DNA of 64,000 nucleotides from Romboutsia lituseburensis DSM 797 (GCF_900103615.1 NZ_FNGW01000002.1:186001-250000), one strand, 5' to 3'. Shown: positions 36,742-44,732, counted from the stretch's first letter. Translations and numbers: made by a program. Notes: generated by a model not told the origin, from the letters alone.

Positions 36742-36843
36742 TTAATTTTTCATTTATTGTACTCTATTCTAATTGATATCGATACAATGCATTATAAACA
36801 TAAATTATATATTAATTTTACTTTTCATATAAATAAAACTTAT

Positions 36844-38250
36844 CTAATAATCCAGATTATTTTCCTTATGTCTTTCTACTTTAAATCTTTCTATTAAGAA
36901 ATCTTCATTATAATTTATACCTGCTTTTTCAAGCGCTATCTTAATCTGTTCATCTACACTATTTATTCCATCAAGATTTGGAAGTAGTAATCCCCTCTTA
37001 TCTAGTGTACTTACTATAACTCCATATTCAGAAACATTCAGATCATTTAATGTACATGGCTCTGGCTCAAAAAGTATGTCTACTGAAATATCTAAATATC
37101 CTAATTCATCTTTTGATACTTTTGGGAATCTAGGGTCTTGTGTGGCAGCACTTATTGCATTTCTTATTATTTCTTGTGCTACATTATCTGTTATTGCCCC
37201 AATAGTTCCTATACATCCTTTTAACTCCCCTTCTTTCTTTAACGAAACAAATACACCACGTCTTTCATTTAACATTTCATGAGGTAAATCATCAGGCTCT
37301 TTTAAATAATGTCCCTTGTCATAATAATAATACAAACTTTTTCTTGCTAACTGAGTGTATAAATCACCTTTAGAAAGCTTTTCTATTTTATTGTTTTCTT
37401 GATCTTTTTTTAATTCTACTGATAATTTTTTTTCTGATTTTGTTGTATTAAATTTTACAACACCATATCCTACTCCAAAAGTATCCTCATAACTTAAAAT
37501 ATTTGTATCTATATCTTTTCCATCCATCGCTCCTGCTAAGATATACATAGATCTTAATCCACACTCTCCTGATTCTTTTATTAGTTCATACTTTATATTA
37601 AGTAGATTTTTCATATTTCCTGATTCTAGTGCACTTAAAAATTCAGTATCAAATTTTTCCCCATAAGGGCTATAAGAATATGGACCTTCTTTTTTTAATC
37701 TGTGAGATAGATCTCCTGATGCCACTAAAACTGCCTTACTTTGTAATTTTTTTACACTCTCACTTATTATCATTCCAAATTTATAAAGTTCAAACTTCGA
37801 TAGCATACCATATGTTATATGTACTAAATTATATTTTTTCTTCTGCGTTATATAATAAAGAGGTATTAAAGCTCCATGGTCTAATTCTAGAGTAGCTCCA
37901 TAATTTGCACATGTATATTTATCAAGAGGAGCTACACCTATACCTTCAGCCGTTGCATTTTCTATTATTTCACTTGTCAAAGTTCTGTTTATAGTCATTT
38001 GTAATTTAATTTCTCCAGCTCCAAACTTACTTAAATCTCCATCTAATTTATCACTATCAACGATTGCTATTCCATCTCTAAATACTAAGCCATGTGGTGA
38101 TATAATTATTATAGTTTCTATATCCATACTATTAATTTCTTCGCTTATTTGTTTACAAGAATTTATAGTTTTAGTTATTTGTTTTTCTTGTCCTTTGCCT
38201 ATCTCATCTATCATAATAGGTGGATGAGGCATTAAATAAAATTTATCCAT
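36844..38250 (-). CDS. MEMO-AMMECR1 fusion protein (AmmeMemoRadiSam proteins B and A)
   Basis: 468 residues, ATG at 38250 after AGGTGAG. Residues ~1-265: MEMO/LigB-like fold with the metal-type His residues (YLMPHPPIMID, IIISPHGLVFRDG, ELDHGALIPLYYI, VLVASGDLSHRL, GECGLRSMYILAGAM). Residues ~295-468: AMMECR1 domain (LYTQLARKSLYYYY, RRGVFVSLKKEGELKGCIGTIGA, AISAATQDPRFPKVSKDELGYLDISVDILFEPEP, LLLPNLDGINSVDEQI). In many prokaryotes these parts occur with a radical SAM enzyme as AmmeMemoRadiSam; that third partner is not adjacent here. Reaction unknown. Confidence 0.9.
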   Translation of the reverse strand: MDKFYLMPHPPIMIDEIGKGQEKQITKTINSCKQISEEINSMDIETIIIISPHGLVFRDGIAIVDSDKLDGDLSKFGAGEIKLQMTINRTLTSEIIENATAEGIGVAPLDKYTCANYGATLELDHGALIPLYYITQKKKYNLVHITYGMLSKFELYKFGMIISESVKKLQSKAVLVASGDLSHRLKKEGPYSYSPYGEKFDTEFLSALESGNMKNLLNIKYELIKESGECGLRSMYILAGAMDGKDIDTNILSYEDTFGVGYGVVKFNTTKSEKKLSVELKKDQENNKIEKLSKGDLYTQLARKSLYYYYDKGHYLKEPDDLPHEMLNERRGVFVSLKKEGELKGCIGTIGAITDNVAQEIIRNAISAATQDPRFPKVSKDELGYLDISVDILFEPEPCTLNDLNVSEYGVIVSTLDKRGLLLPNLDGINSVDEQIKIALEKAGINYNEDFLIERFKVERHKENNLDY

Positions 38251-38386
38251 AAATACTCACCTTTTACTTTCATATGTATTTTATAACTATATTTATCCTA
38301 TCTTCTTATATATTTTATGTTTAACTATTTGGCCTTTATTTACTCAATTACATATTAAATTTCTTATTATTTATCACAAAATAATA

Positions 38387-38412
38387 TAGGATATCTAAAT
38401 ATAGATATCCTA
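38387..38412 (-). terminator. Hairpin after the 11-mer-repeat protein gene
   Basis: 10-bp stem TAGGATATCT / AGATATCCTA with a 6-nt loop, 14 bp below the stop; T-run is weak on the minus strand. Confidence 0.55.
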
Positions 38413-38426
38413 CATTACTTAATTAT

Positions 38427-38648
38427 TTATTTTTTTATACTATCTTTAACTGCTTTGCCTACATTATACCCTGTATTTAGTGTTTCTTTACCTACATTAT
38501 ATCCAGTTTTAGCAGCTTCTTTTCCTACATTCATAGTTCCTTTTACAGCTTCTTTTGCTACATTTCCAACTCCATTTACTACTTCTTTTCCTACATTAGT
38601 TACTGGGTCAGTTACTTTTTTTACTGTTTTTTCTACTTTATTTCCCAT
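38427..38648 (-). CDS. Small LEA-like protein with five 11-residue repeats
   Basis: 73 residues, ATG at 38648 after AGGAGTGA. After a 17-residue lead, five tandem undecapeptides start NVGKE: NVGKEVVNGVG, NVAKEAVKGTM, NVGKEAAKTGY, NVGKETLNTGY, NVGKAVKDSIK. The 11-residue period forms an amphipathic helix with Val/Ala on one face and Lys/Glu on the others, like group 3 LEA proteins and membrane-lying 11-mer helices. No signal peptide. A role in desiccation or spore protection, or in coating lipid surfaces, is inference from the repeat only. Confidence 0.75.
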   Translation of the reverse strand: MGNKVEKTVKKVTDPVTNVGKEVVNGVGNVAKEAVKGTMNVGKEAAKTGYNVGKETLNTGYNVGKAVKDSIKK

Positions 38649-38770
38649 ATATATTCACTCCTCAGTGTTTTTTCATTTCTAATTCTACCCTTTGTATCAT
38701 TTTATGTTTAAATACCCTTCAACGTTACATTTTTGTTGTTAATTCTACATTTTTTATAATATATTAAAAT

Positions 38771-38803
38771 AAAAAGGCTAGGATAATCCCAGCCTTTTTA
38801 TTT
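38771..38803 (-). terminator. Terminator of trxA
   Basis: AAAAAGGCT-A-GG pairs with CC-C-AGCCTTTTT around a short loop; T-runs on both strands. Confidence 0.8.
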
Positions 38804-38810
38804 TAATATA

Positions 38811-39137
38811 TTATAAATACATGTTTACTTTTTCCATCAACTTCTCTTTAGGCATAAATCCTACTAAAGTTTCAACTGGCTTCCCATCTTTAAATATCAT
38901 TATTGTTGGAACTGTGCTAACGCTATATTTTCTTGCTAATTCCATACTTTGATCTATATCTATTTTTACAAAATTAGCTTTAGAACCTGCTTGATTTGCA
39001 GCTTCTTCAAATACAGGTGCTAACATTTTACAAGGGCCACACCATGTGGCAAAAAAGTCTACAACTGCAATTCCAGATCCATTTTCAATTTTTGAATTAA
39101 ATTCATCATTATTCATAACTCTAACTATATTTTCCAT
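38811..39137 (-). CDS. trxA: Thioredoxin
   Basis: 108 residues, disulfide reductant. Contains DFFATWCGPCKMLAPVFEE with the WCGPC active site, the buried Asp in VVDFFA, cis-Pro in VSTVPTIMIFKDG, and a normal C-terminus. ATG at 39137 has no Shine-Dalgarno at the usual distance; an AAAGGAG lies ~35 nt upstream with a 6-bp hairpin between, and an in-frame TAA directly precedes the ATG. No thioredoxin reductase is adjacent. Confidence 0.95.
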   Translation of the reverse strand: MENIVRVMNNDEFNSKIENGSGIAVVDFFATWCGPCKMLAPVFEEAANQAGSKANFVKIDIDQSMELARKYSVSTVPTIMIFKDGKPVETLVGFMPKEKLMEKVNMYL

Positions 39138-39177
39138 TTAATTTATTCTACTCAAAATAATTAAGTAGATTCTCCTT
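39138..39177 (-). promoter_or_regulatory. Unusual ribosome binding region of trxA
   Basis: Minus-strand order: AAAGGAGAA, TCTACT, an 11-nt loop, AGTAGA, then nine bases and ATG. The hairpin could bring the distant Shine-Dalgarno next to the start codon. Confidence 0.45.
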
Positions 39178-39199
39178 TCTGATTTTTTTATATTTTAAA

Positions 39200-39367
39200 T
39201 TAATGTAAATTATTTTTTATAGATGCACCTTGTCTTTTATTAGACATTTTTTTATCAGTAGTTTGGCTTTCTTGAATTTTTGATTTTTTATTTATAGTCC
39301 CTTGAATTTGGTTTACAAACTCTTTTATTAATTCATTTTTATTATTTTTATTTAAATTTTTTTCCAT
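39200..39367 (-). CDS. Small basic protein of unknown function (55 residues)
   Basis: Begins MEKNLNKNNKNELIKEFVNQ, ends QGASIKNNLH. Rich in Asn, Lys and Gln; hydrophilic throughout, no Cys, no membrane helix. ATG at 39367 preceded by AAAGGGTGG at normal spacing, which is the main reason to call it. No family recognised. It is just upstream of trxA on the same strand and might share its transcript. Confidence 0.55.
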   Translation of the reverse strand: MEKNLNKNNKNELIKEFVNQIQGTINKKSKIQESQTTDKKMSNKRQGASIKNNLH

Positions 39368-39588
39368 TCTACCACCCTTTCTGATAAAATTATTTTTTCC
39401 TTTACTCTATATTTTACACATGTTAATTAATTACTATTTATAGTTTTATTTTCACCAAATTAATTTCTAATTTAAATTTTATAAAAACAAAAAAATTTAT
39501 TTATTAATAATAAAATTATCATATATTGTATCTTATTGCTTCAATATTTAATACAATATATTATACTAATTTTTTGGAGGGATTTTTG

Positions 39589-40821
39589 ATGGAGTTTTTG
39601 GACAATTTAGTATCTGACAGATTGGGTGGTTCATCCTTTTTTAAAGAAGCTAAGGAACTATATAAATTCGAGAAAATAAAACAATTAACAAAAGAAACCA
39701 CTTTGAAAAATCCAAATGTAAAACTTATTGATATGGGAGTGGGAGAGCCTGATCAAATGGCTGACTTATCTATAGTTGATATTTTAAATACTGAGGCAAG
39801 AAAAAAAGAAAATAGATTTTATGCTGATAATGGAATTGATCAATTTCGAGAATCTGCTTGTAATTATTTAAAAAATGTATACAAATTAAATAATTTAACT
39901 AAAGATAATATTATGCATGGTATAGGTTCTAAATCAATACTAGCTATGCTTCCATTTTGTTTTATAAATCCTAATGATATTTGTTTAATGCCTAAACCTG
40001 CATATCCTACACTAGCTACCTATACAAAATTTTTAGGTGGAGAAGTATACAATCTTCCTCTATGTGAAGATGATAATTTTTATCCTGATTTAGAAAATAT
40101 ACCTAATGATATTTTAAAAAGAGCAAAATTACTATATCTAAATTATCCTAATAATCCAACAGGACAAGTCGCTAGCGTTGAATTTTATAAAAAAGCTATT
40201 GAATTTGCTAAAAAACATAATATTTTTATAGTATGTGATGCCGCATATGGTCATTTAACTTACGATGATTACAAGCCACTAAGTATATTAAGTATTGATG
40301 GTGCAATAGATGTTTGTGTTGAGATACATTCTATGTCTAAGTCCTTTAATATGACAGGCTGGAGACTAGCATTTATAGTAGGCAATAAAAAATTTATTAA
40401 ACTTTATTCTACAATTAAATCTCATGCTGACTCTGGCCAATTTAGAGCTATTCAATTAGCTGGTGCATATGCACTTGATAACTATAGTTTAGTTGATTCT
40501 AATCGTGAAAGATATTCTAGAAGACTTGATCTACTTACCAAAACTTTAAATGACATAGGATTTAAAGCTAGTAAGCCTAAGGCAGGTTTTTATATTTATG
40601 TTCCTATTCCTAAAGGAATTAAAAATGGGATAAAATTTAAAAATGCTGAACATGCTTCATTATATATTTTATCAAATGCTCTAATTTCTACAGTACCATG
40701 GGATGATTGTGGAGATTTTTTAAGATTTTCAGTTACCTATGATGCAAATACACCAGAGGATGAAGTTAATATTATGAATGATATAAAAGAAAGATTTTTG
40801 AATTTAAATTTAGAATTTTAA
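39589..40821 (+). CDS. dapL: LL-diaminopimelate aminotransferase-like PLP enzyme
   Basis: 410 residues from ATG at 39589, which follows GGAGGGA; the frame opens 21 codons earlier without a ribosome site. Fold-type I aminotransferase with the DapL-like beginning KLIDMGVGEPDQMADLSIVD and RFYADNGIDQFRESACNYLKNVY, then GIGSKSILAMLP, LNYPNNPTGQ, the PLP Asp in CDAAYGHLTYDD, Schiff-base Lys in HSMSKSFNMTGWR and the carboxylate Arg in FLRFSVTYD. DapL turns tetrahydrodipicolinate directly into LL-DAP for lysine and peptidoglycan synthesis. Other dap genes are not adjacent, so a broader aminotransferase role remains possible. Confidence 0.75.
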   Translation: MEFLDNLVSDRLGGSSFFKEAKELYKFEKIKQLTKETTLKNPNVKLIDMGVGEPDQMADLSIVDILNTEARKKENRFYADNGIDQFRESACNYLKNVYKLNNLTKDNIMHGIGSKSILAMLPFCFINPNDICLMPKPAYPTLATYTKFLGGEVYNLPLCEDDNFYPDLENIPNDILKRAKLLYLNYPNNPTGQVASVEFYKKAIEFAKKHNIFIVCDAAYGHLTYDDYKPLSILSIDGAIDVCVEIHSMSKSFNMTGWRLAFIVGNKKFIKLYSTIKSHADSGQFRAIQLAGAYALDNYSLVDSNRERYSRRLDLLTKTLNDIGFKASKPKAGFYIYVPIPKGIKNGIKFKNAEHASLYILSNALISTVPWDDCGDFLRFSVTYDANTPEDEVNIMNDIKERFLNLNLEF

Positions 40822-40861
40822 TATAAAAAGGTGAGTGCATTTACACTCACCTTTTTATATT
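40820..40861. terminator. Bidirectional terminator between dapL and nagE
   Basis: 18-bp perfect arms AATATAAAAAGGTGAGTG / complement with a 6-nt loop, A/T tracts on both sides; serves both convergent genes. Confidence 0.9.
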
Positions 40862-40872
40862 AAATATTTATA

Positions 40873-42306
40873 TTAAGCCGATTTTTTAAGATTATTTTTT
40901 ATTCCATCTGCCACAAATTCTACAGTTGTTCCAACTATAACTTGAGCTGCAGTTTTACTTAATTTAACAACACCTTTTGCTCCTATAGATTTTAATCCCT
41001 TTTCATTTATTTTTTCTGAATCTAGCACATCTAGTCTTAAACGAGTTGCACAGTTGTCAACTTTAACTATATTGTCTTCTCCACCTAGATATTCTATATA
41101 TTTTATGTAAAGTTCATCATCAGAAGTTTTTTTGTTTTTGTTTCCAATAGCTACATCTTCATCATCTTCTCTACCAGGAGTTGGTAGGTTTAATTTAACT
41201 ATTAAAGTGTAGAATACTACAAAATATAAAGCTCCGATACCTAAACCTATTAATAGTATTAATGCTGGCTTAGTAGCTAAGTTAAAGTTCATAAGATAAT
41301 CTATGGCACCTGCTGAGAATGTAAATCCGTGCAATATTCCTAAGCTGTCTGTTATAAACATTGATGCTGCGCTAAGTACTGCATGAGCTACTAATAATAC
41401 TGGTGATAAGAATATAAATAAAAATTCTATAGGTTCTGTAACTCCAGTTAAAAATGACGTAAGTGCAAGTGATAAAAGCATACCAGCTACTGCTGTTCTT
41501 TTTTCCTTTTTAGCTGCAAAATACATTGCTAGTGCTAATGCAGGTAATCCAAACATCATTATCGGGAAAAATCCTGCCATAAAATGTCCTGCTGTAGGGT
41601 CTCCTGCAAAGAATCTATTTAAATCTCCAGTTTTTCCTCCAAATTCACCTAATTGGAACCAGAAGAATGAATTAAATACATGGTGTAATCCTAGCGGTAA
41701 TAATAAACGGTTAAAGAATGCAAATAATGCAGCTCCTATTGCACCCATTCCAGCTATTCCTGCAGATACATTTGATAATGCACCTTGAATAGTTGGCCAT
41801 ACCATACCAAGCGGTATTGCTATTATTACTGATATAAGACCTGCCATTATAGGCACTGCTCTTCTTCCTCCGAAAAATGCTAAAAACTCTGGTAATTTTA
41901 CTCCTCTAAACTTATTATAAGATAATCCTCCTATAATACCTGCTAATATACCTCCCAAGAAAGATATATTTAAAGTTGAGGCTATTTCAGGAGTTAAATT
42001 CATTGTCCAATATTGCCCTGTAACTTTTGTTAATGTTAAATAAGATATAATACCTGCAAGTGCTGATGCACCATTTTGATCATCTGAAAATCCAACTGCA
42101 ACTCCTATTGCAAATAACATTGGTAAATTATCAAATATAGCAGAACCAGCTGCACCAAAATATGGTAATATGTTTGCTAAAAATGGTAAAAAGTTTAATT
42201 TTTCTATTACGTCTCCTTGACCTAATCTAAGCATTATACCTGCTATAGGTAAAGCTGCTATAGGTAGTACTAATGACTTTCCTATACGTTGTAAAAATTT
42301 AAGCAT
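40873..42306 (-). CDS. nagE: PTS N-acetylglucosamine-type EIICB component
   Basis: 477 residues. EIIC membrane domain (about 1-370, 10 helices): LVLPIAALPIAGIMLRLGQ, PMLFAIGVAVGFSDDQNGASAL, LPLGLHHVFNSFFWFQLGEF, FFPIMMFGLPALALAMY, LTGVTEPIEFLF. EIIB domain (about 395-477) with the phosphoryl Cys in VDNCATRLRLDV. The EIIC motifs and GLHHVFNSFFWF favour GlcNAc over glucose. Upstream is a strong promoter overlapped by a GntR-type NagR operator. A separate EIIA gene lies upstream beyond a terminator, so the two are not one simple transcript. Confidence 0.88.
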   Translation of the reverse strand: MLKFLQRIGKSLVLPIAALPIAGIMLRLGQGDVIEKLNFLPFLANILPYFGAAGSAIFDNLPMLFAIGVAVGFSDDQNGASALAGIISYLTLTKVTGQYWTMNLTPEIASTLNISFLGGILAGIIGGLSYNKFRGVKLPEFLAFFGGRRAVPIMAGLISVIIAIPLGMVWPTIQGALSNVSAGIAGMGAIGAALFAFFNRLLLPLGLHHVFNSFFWFQLGEFGGKTGDLNRFFAGDPTAGHFMAGFFPIMMFGLPALALAMYFAAKKEKRTAVAGMLLSLALTSFLTGVTEPIEFLFIFLSPVLLVAHAVLSAASMFITDSLGILHGFTFSAGAIDYLMNFNLATKPALILLIGLGIGALYFVVFYTLIVKLNLPTPGREDDEDVAIGNKNKKTSDDELYIKYIEYLGGEDNIVKVDNCATRLRLDVLDSEKINEKGLKSIGAKGVVKLSKTAAQVIVGTTVEFVADGIKNNLKKSA

Positions 42307-42411
42307 AATTTGCCTCTCCTTTGTTGTAAATTTATGATATATATTCTTACTTTATTAAATAAAATAAACTAGAATATACTTTTCATATCTTAAATTAATA
42401 TTTATATTTTT

Positions 42412-42445
42412 ATATTGGTATATACCGCATGGTCTATACCAATAT
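42412..42445. promoter_or_regulatory. NagR (GntR/HutC)-type operator
   Basis: 34-bp palindrome: ATATTGGTATATACC, GCAT, GGTCTATACCAATAT, one mismatch per arm pair. It contains the TGGT-TATA-ACCA core of DasR/NagR sites and overlaps the -10 of the nagE promoter, so repressor binding would block transcription until amino-sugar phosphate appears. Confidence 0.75.
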
Positions 42446-42472
42446 ATTACTGGAAATAGTTTTCTTTTGCAA
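42444..42472 (-). promoter_or_regulatory. SigA-type promoter of nagE
   Basis: Minus strand: TTGCAA (42467-42472), a 17-bp spacer, TAATAT (42444-42449). Confidence 0.75.
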
Positions 42473-42511
42473 GAGTTTTATTTTTATTTTTTTATAAATA
42501 AATTAGTATAT

Positions 42512-42547
42512 AAAAAAAGCTTTTAGTTTTATACTAAAAGCTTTTTT
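42512..42547 (-). terminator. Terminator of the PTS EIIA gene
   Basis: 15-bp arms AAAAAAGCTTTTAGT / complement with a short AT loop and T-run, immediately below the EIIA stop. Confidence 0.85.
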
Positions 42548-42548
42548 A

Positions 42549-43040
42549 TTATTTTAAGATTTCAATTCTATTTTCTTCTTTAGCTACAACTTTACCTGTT
42601 ATAACTTTAACACTTTGATTTTCTTCTAAGTTAGTGAATATTATTGGGCTTATGTCTGACTTAGCATTTTTCTGTATAAAGTCTACATCCATTTTTATTA
42701 GTTTATCACCAGCAGATACTTTATCTCCAGCATTTACAAACACTTCAAATCCTTCACCCTTTAAATTAACAGTATCTACACCTAAATGTATCAATATTTC
42801 AAGTCCATTGTCAGCTTTTAAACCAACTGCATGCTTTGTATCAAATACCATTTCTACAGTTCCATCTACTGGAGATACTATTATTCCATCATTTGACTTT
42901 ATAGCAAATCCATCACCCATTATTTTATTAGAAAATACTTCATCTGGAACTTCTGTTATTTCTAATAACTCTCCATTTGTTAATGCTATGATACCCTTTT
43001 CTTCTTGCTTCTTCTTTTTAAACATATCAAATATTCCCAT
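42549..43040 (-). CDS. PTS glucose-family EIIA protein
   Basis: 163 residues, Crr-like. Relays phosphate from HPr to EIIB. GDGFAIKSNDGIIVSPVDGTVEMVFDTKHAVGLKADNGLEILIHLGVDTVNLKGEGFEVFV: His of TKHA and the phosphoryl His of ILIHLGVDTV are both present. ATG at 43040 after AGGAGA. Probably serves NagE and other EIIBC proteins that lack a fused EIIA; NagE here has none, which supports the pairing. Confidence 0.92.
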   Translation of the reverse strand: MGIFDMFKKKKQEEKGIIALTNGELLEITEVPDEVFSNKIMGDGFAIKSNDGIIVSPVDGTVEMVFDTKHAVGLKADNGLEILIHLGVDTVNLKGEGFEVFVNAGDKVSAGDKLIKMDVDFIQKNAKSDISPIIFTNLEENQSVKVITGKVVAKEENRIEILK

Positions 43041-43247
43041 GTTGATTATTCTCCTATCTACTCACTTAACTGTTTTTTATTTTTTCAAACAAATTATTAG
43101 TTGTAGTTTAACACATTTTATAATTTTTTTTAATACATATTTTTATAAAATTTAATTTTATTTTTTAAATTTATATTTTTTTGATTTAATATCTTCACTA
43201 TTTATTTGAATTCCAATATATATTTAAAATTTGTATTATAATTTAAT

Positions 43248-43277
43248 AAAGATATAGAGTTTTATCCCTATATCTTT
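43248..43277 (-). terminator. Terminator of the 75-residue coiled-coil gene
   Basis: 10-bp stem AAAGATATAG / CTATATCTTT with a 10-nt loop, 12 bp below the stop; moderate T-content on the minus strand. Confidence 0.6.
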
Positions 43278-43288
43278 TGACTTTAAAT

Positions 43289-43516
43289 CTATTTATATTT
43301 TTCTTCTTTTTCCATTTGATGTTTTAAATCTTTAGCAAATTTTTTTTGCTCATATTCTTCTACCATTTCATCTTTCTTCATTTCCATACTCATCATAACA
43401 CCTTTTGCATCATCTTTAATATCTTCTGCAGTATCTTTTAGTACAAATTCAGCTTTTTTCATTCCTTTTTGCAAGTCATCTTTTAAGTTTTCCATTTGTT
43501 TTTTCATCATGCTCAT
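43289..43516 (-). CDS. Small charged coiled-coil protein
   Basis: 75 residues, ATG at 43516 directly after AAGGAGG. Very rich in Lys, Glu, Asp and Met (MKKQMENLKDDLQKGMKKAEF, DTAEDIKDDAKGVMMSMEMKKDEMVEE); predicted one long amphipathic helix, no signal peptide or membrane helix. Similar in style to YtxH/LEA-like stress proteins, but no family is certain. It has its own terminator. Confidence 0.7.
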   Translation of the reverse strand: MSMMKKQMENLKDDLQKGMKKAEFVLKDTAEDIKDDAKGVMMSMEMKKDEMVEEYEQKKFAKDLKHQMEKEEKYK

Positions 43517-43654
43517 TTTAAAACCTCCTTAACTAATATATATCTTATACTTTGCAAAATAGATAAAAATTATTTAACAAAATTTACTATCATCAATTTC
43601 ATTTTTTCTTATCATTACATATCATATATTATTAGCTAAAAGGGGGAGATTTTT

Positions 43655-44134
43655 GTGACATCCTATATTATCTATTCATTTTGCATAATACTTTTAATTA
43701 TATCCTTTTTTAAAGATAAAGAAAAAACTAAGTTAGCTATAAAAAATGGTATCAAGTCGTGGGAAAATATTATGCCTCAATTTCTATTTATAGTAATCAT
43801 TGTAGCTGTTTTACTATCCATAACAGATCCTAACTCTATATCAAAGCTTATAGGTCCCGATTCTGGTTTTATAGGTATTAGTTTATCTTCTATAGTTGGA
43901 TCTATAACTATGATGCCCACATTCGTTGCATTTTCAACAGGAGATTCATTATTGAAAAGCGGAGCTGGATATGCTCAAGTCGCTGCTTTAATATCTACAC
44001 TTACTATGGTTGGAATTTTAACTTTTTCTCTAGAAGCAACTTATATGGGTAAAAAAGCTACATTTTATCGTAACTTAATTGCATTTTTATTTGCTTTTGT
44101 TGTAGCATTTTTTATTGGAGGTGTTTTAGGATGA
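43655..44134 (+). CDS. Permease half-protein (ArsP_1/YraQ-like), N-terminal partner
   Basis: 159 residues from GTG at 43655, preceded by AGGGGGAG. Four or five membrane helices, with a cytoplasmic ENIMPQFLFIVIIVAVLLSI segment and IGPDSGFIGISLSSIVGSITMMPTFVAFSTGDSLLKSGAGYAQVAALIST, which resembles the repeated core of the predicted permease family that includes ArsP. Full ArsP/YraQ proteins have two such repeats (~300-340 residues); here the halves are separate genes overlapping by 4 bp. Substrate unknown. Confidence 0.7.
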   Translation: MTSYIIYSFCIILLIISFFKDKEKTKLAIKNGIKSWENIMPQFLFIVIIVAVLLSITDPNSISKLIGPDSGFIGISLSSIVGSITMMPTFVAFSTGDSLLKSGAGYAQVAALISTLTMVGILTFSLEATYMGKKATFYRNLIAFLFAFVVAFFIGGVLG

Positions 44135-44640
44135 TAAATATTAAATTCATATTAAATAGATATAAATATTTTTTAATCAGCTTATTAATATGTATAGCTA
44201 TATATATTTTTGATAATAATTTAGGTTTAGATATTTTTGATAGTACTAAGTCAAATATTATTCAAATGCTATCTATACTACCTCCTGTAATGATCTTATT
44301 AGGTCTTTTAGATGTTTGGGTTCCACGGGAGTACTTTATGAAATATATGGGATCTAATTCTGGAATTTTAGGGATTGCACTATCCTTTTTAATTGCTTTT
44401 TTTGCTGCTGGTCCAATGTACGCTGCTTTTCCCTTTACCGCTGTTCTAATAAAAAAAGGGGTTAAATTTTCTAATATAATAATATTTTTAAATGCATGGT
44501 GCGTAACAAAATTTTCTACTCTTCTCTTTGAAATAGGTGCACTAGGGTATAAGTTTACAATTGCTCGGCTTTTAATAGATGTTCCAGGAGTTATAATAAT
44601 GGGTTATATCGTAGATTATTTGGTTAATAAGAAAAAATAA
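44131..44640 (+). CDS. Permease half-protein (ArsP_1/YraQ-like), C-terminal partner
   Basis: 169 residues, start in the ATGA overlap with the previous gene. About five helices: LSILPPVMILLGLLDVWVPREYFMKYMGSNSGILGIALSFLIAFFAAGPMYAAFPFTAVLIKKGVKFSNIIIFLNAWCVTKFS. The GSNSGILGI...AAGPMYAAFP segment parallels GPDSGFIGI...MPTFVAFSTG of the first half, so the two are diverged repeats likely to pair as one transporter. The Cys in NAWCVTK could bind a soft metal or organo-arsenical; that is inference. Confidence 0.7.
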   Translation: MINIKFILNRYKYFLISLLICIAIYIFDNNLGLDIFDSTKSNIIQMLSILPPVMILLGLLDVWVPREYFMKYMGSNSGILGIALSFLIAFFAAGPMYAAFPFTAVLIKKGVKFSNIIIFLNAWCVTKFSTLLFEIGALGYKFTIARLLIDVPGVIIMGYIVDYLVNKKK

Positions 44641-44677
44641 AAAAATATCCCCCATAGTTTGGAGTATATGGGGGATA
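44638..44677 (-). terminator. Terminator of the two-component operon
   Basis: 11-bp stem TATCCCCCATA / TATGGGGGATA with a 10-nt loop, followed on the minus strand by seven T. Despite its place after the plus-strand permease, the T-run shows it serves the minus-strand kinase operon. Confidence 0.8.
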
Positions 44678-44681
44678 AAGC

Positions 44682-44732
44682 TTTGCAATGACAACTCTAT
44701 AGGAGGATGTGAGGGAGGGTTGCCATTGCAAA
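44682..44732. other. Structured 3' UTR element with G-rich centre
   Basis: TTTGCAATG pairs with CATTGCAAA; one unpaired base inward, CAAC pairs with GTTG. The loop on the plus strand contains AGGAGGATGTGAGGGAGGG, a GG-repeat that could form a two-layer G-quadruplex, rare in such AT-rich DNA. It lies in the 3' UTR of the minus-strand kinase. Confidence 0.4.

Noticed and set aside
43634-44640. Terminator for the plus-strand permease at 44646-44677
   Set aside because: The hairpin lacks a plus-strand T-run; its seven-T tract lies on the minus strand, so it was assigned to the kinase operon.
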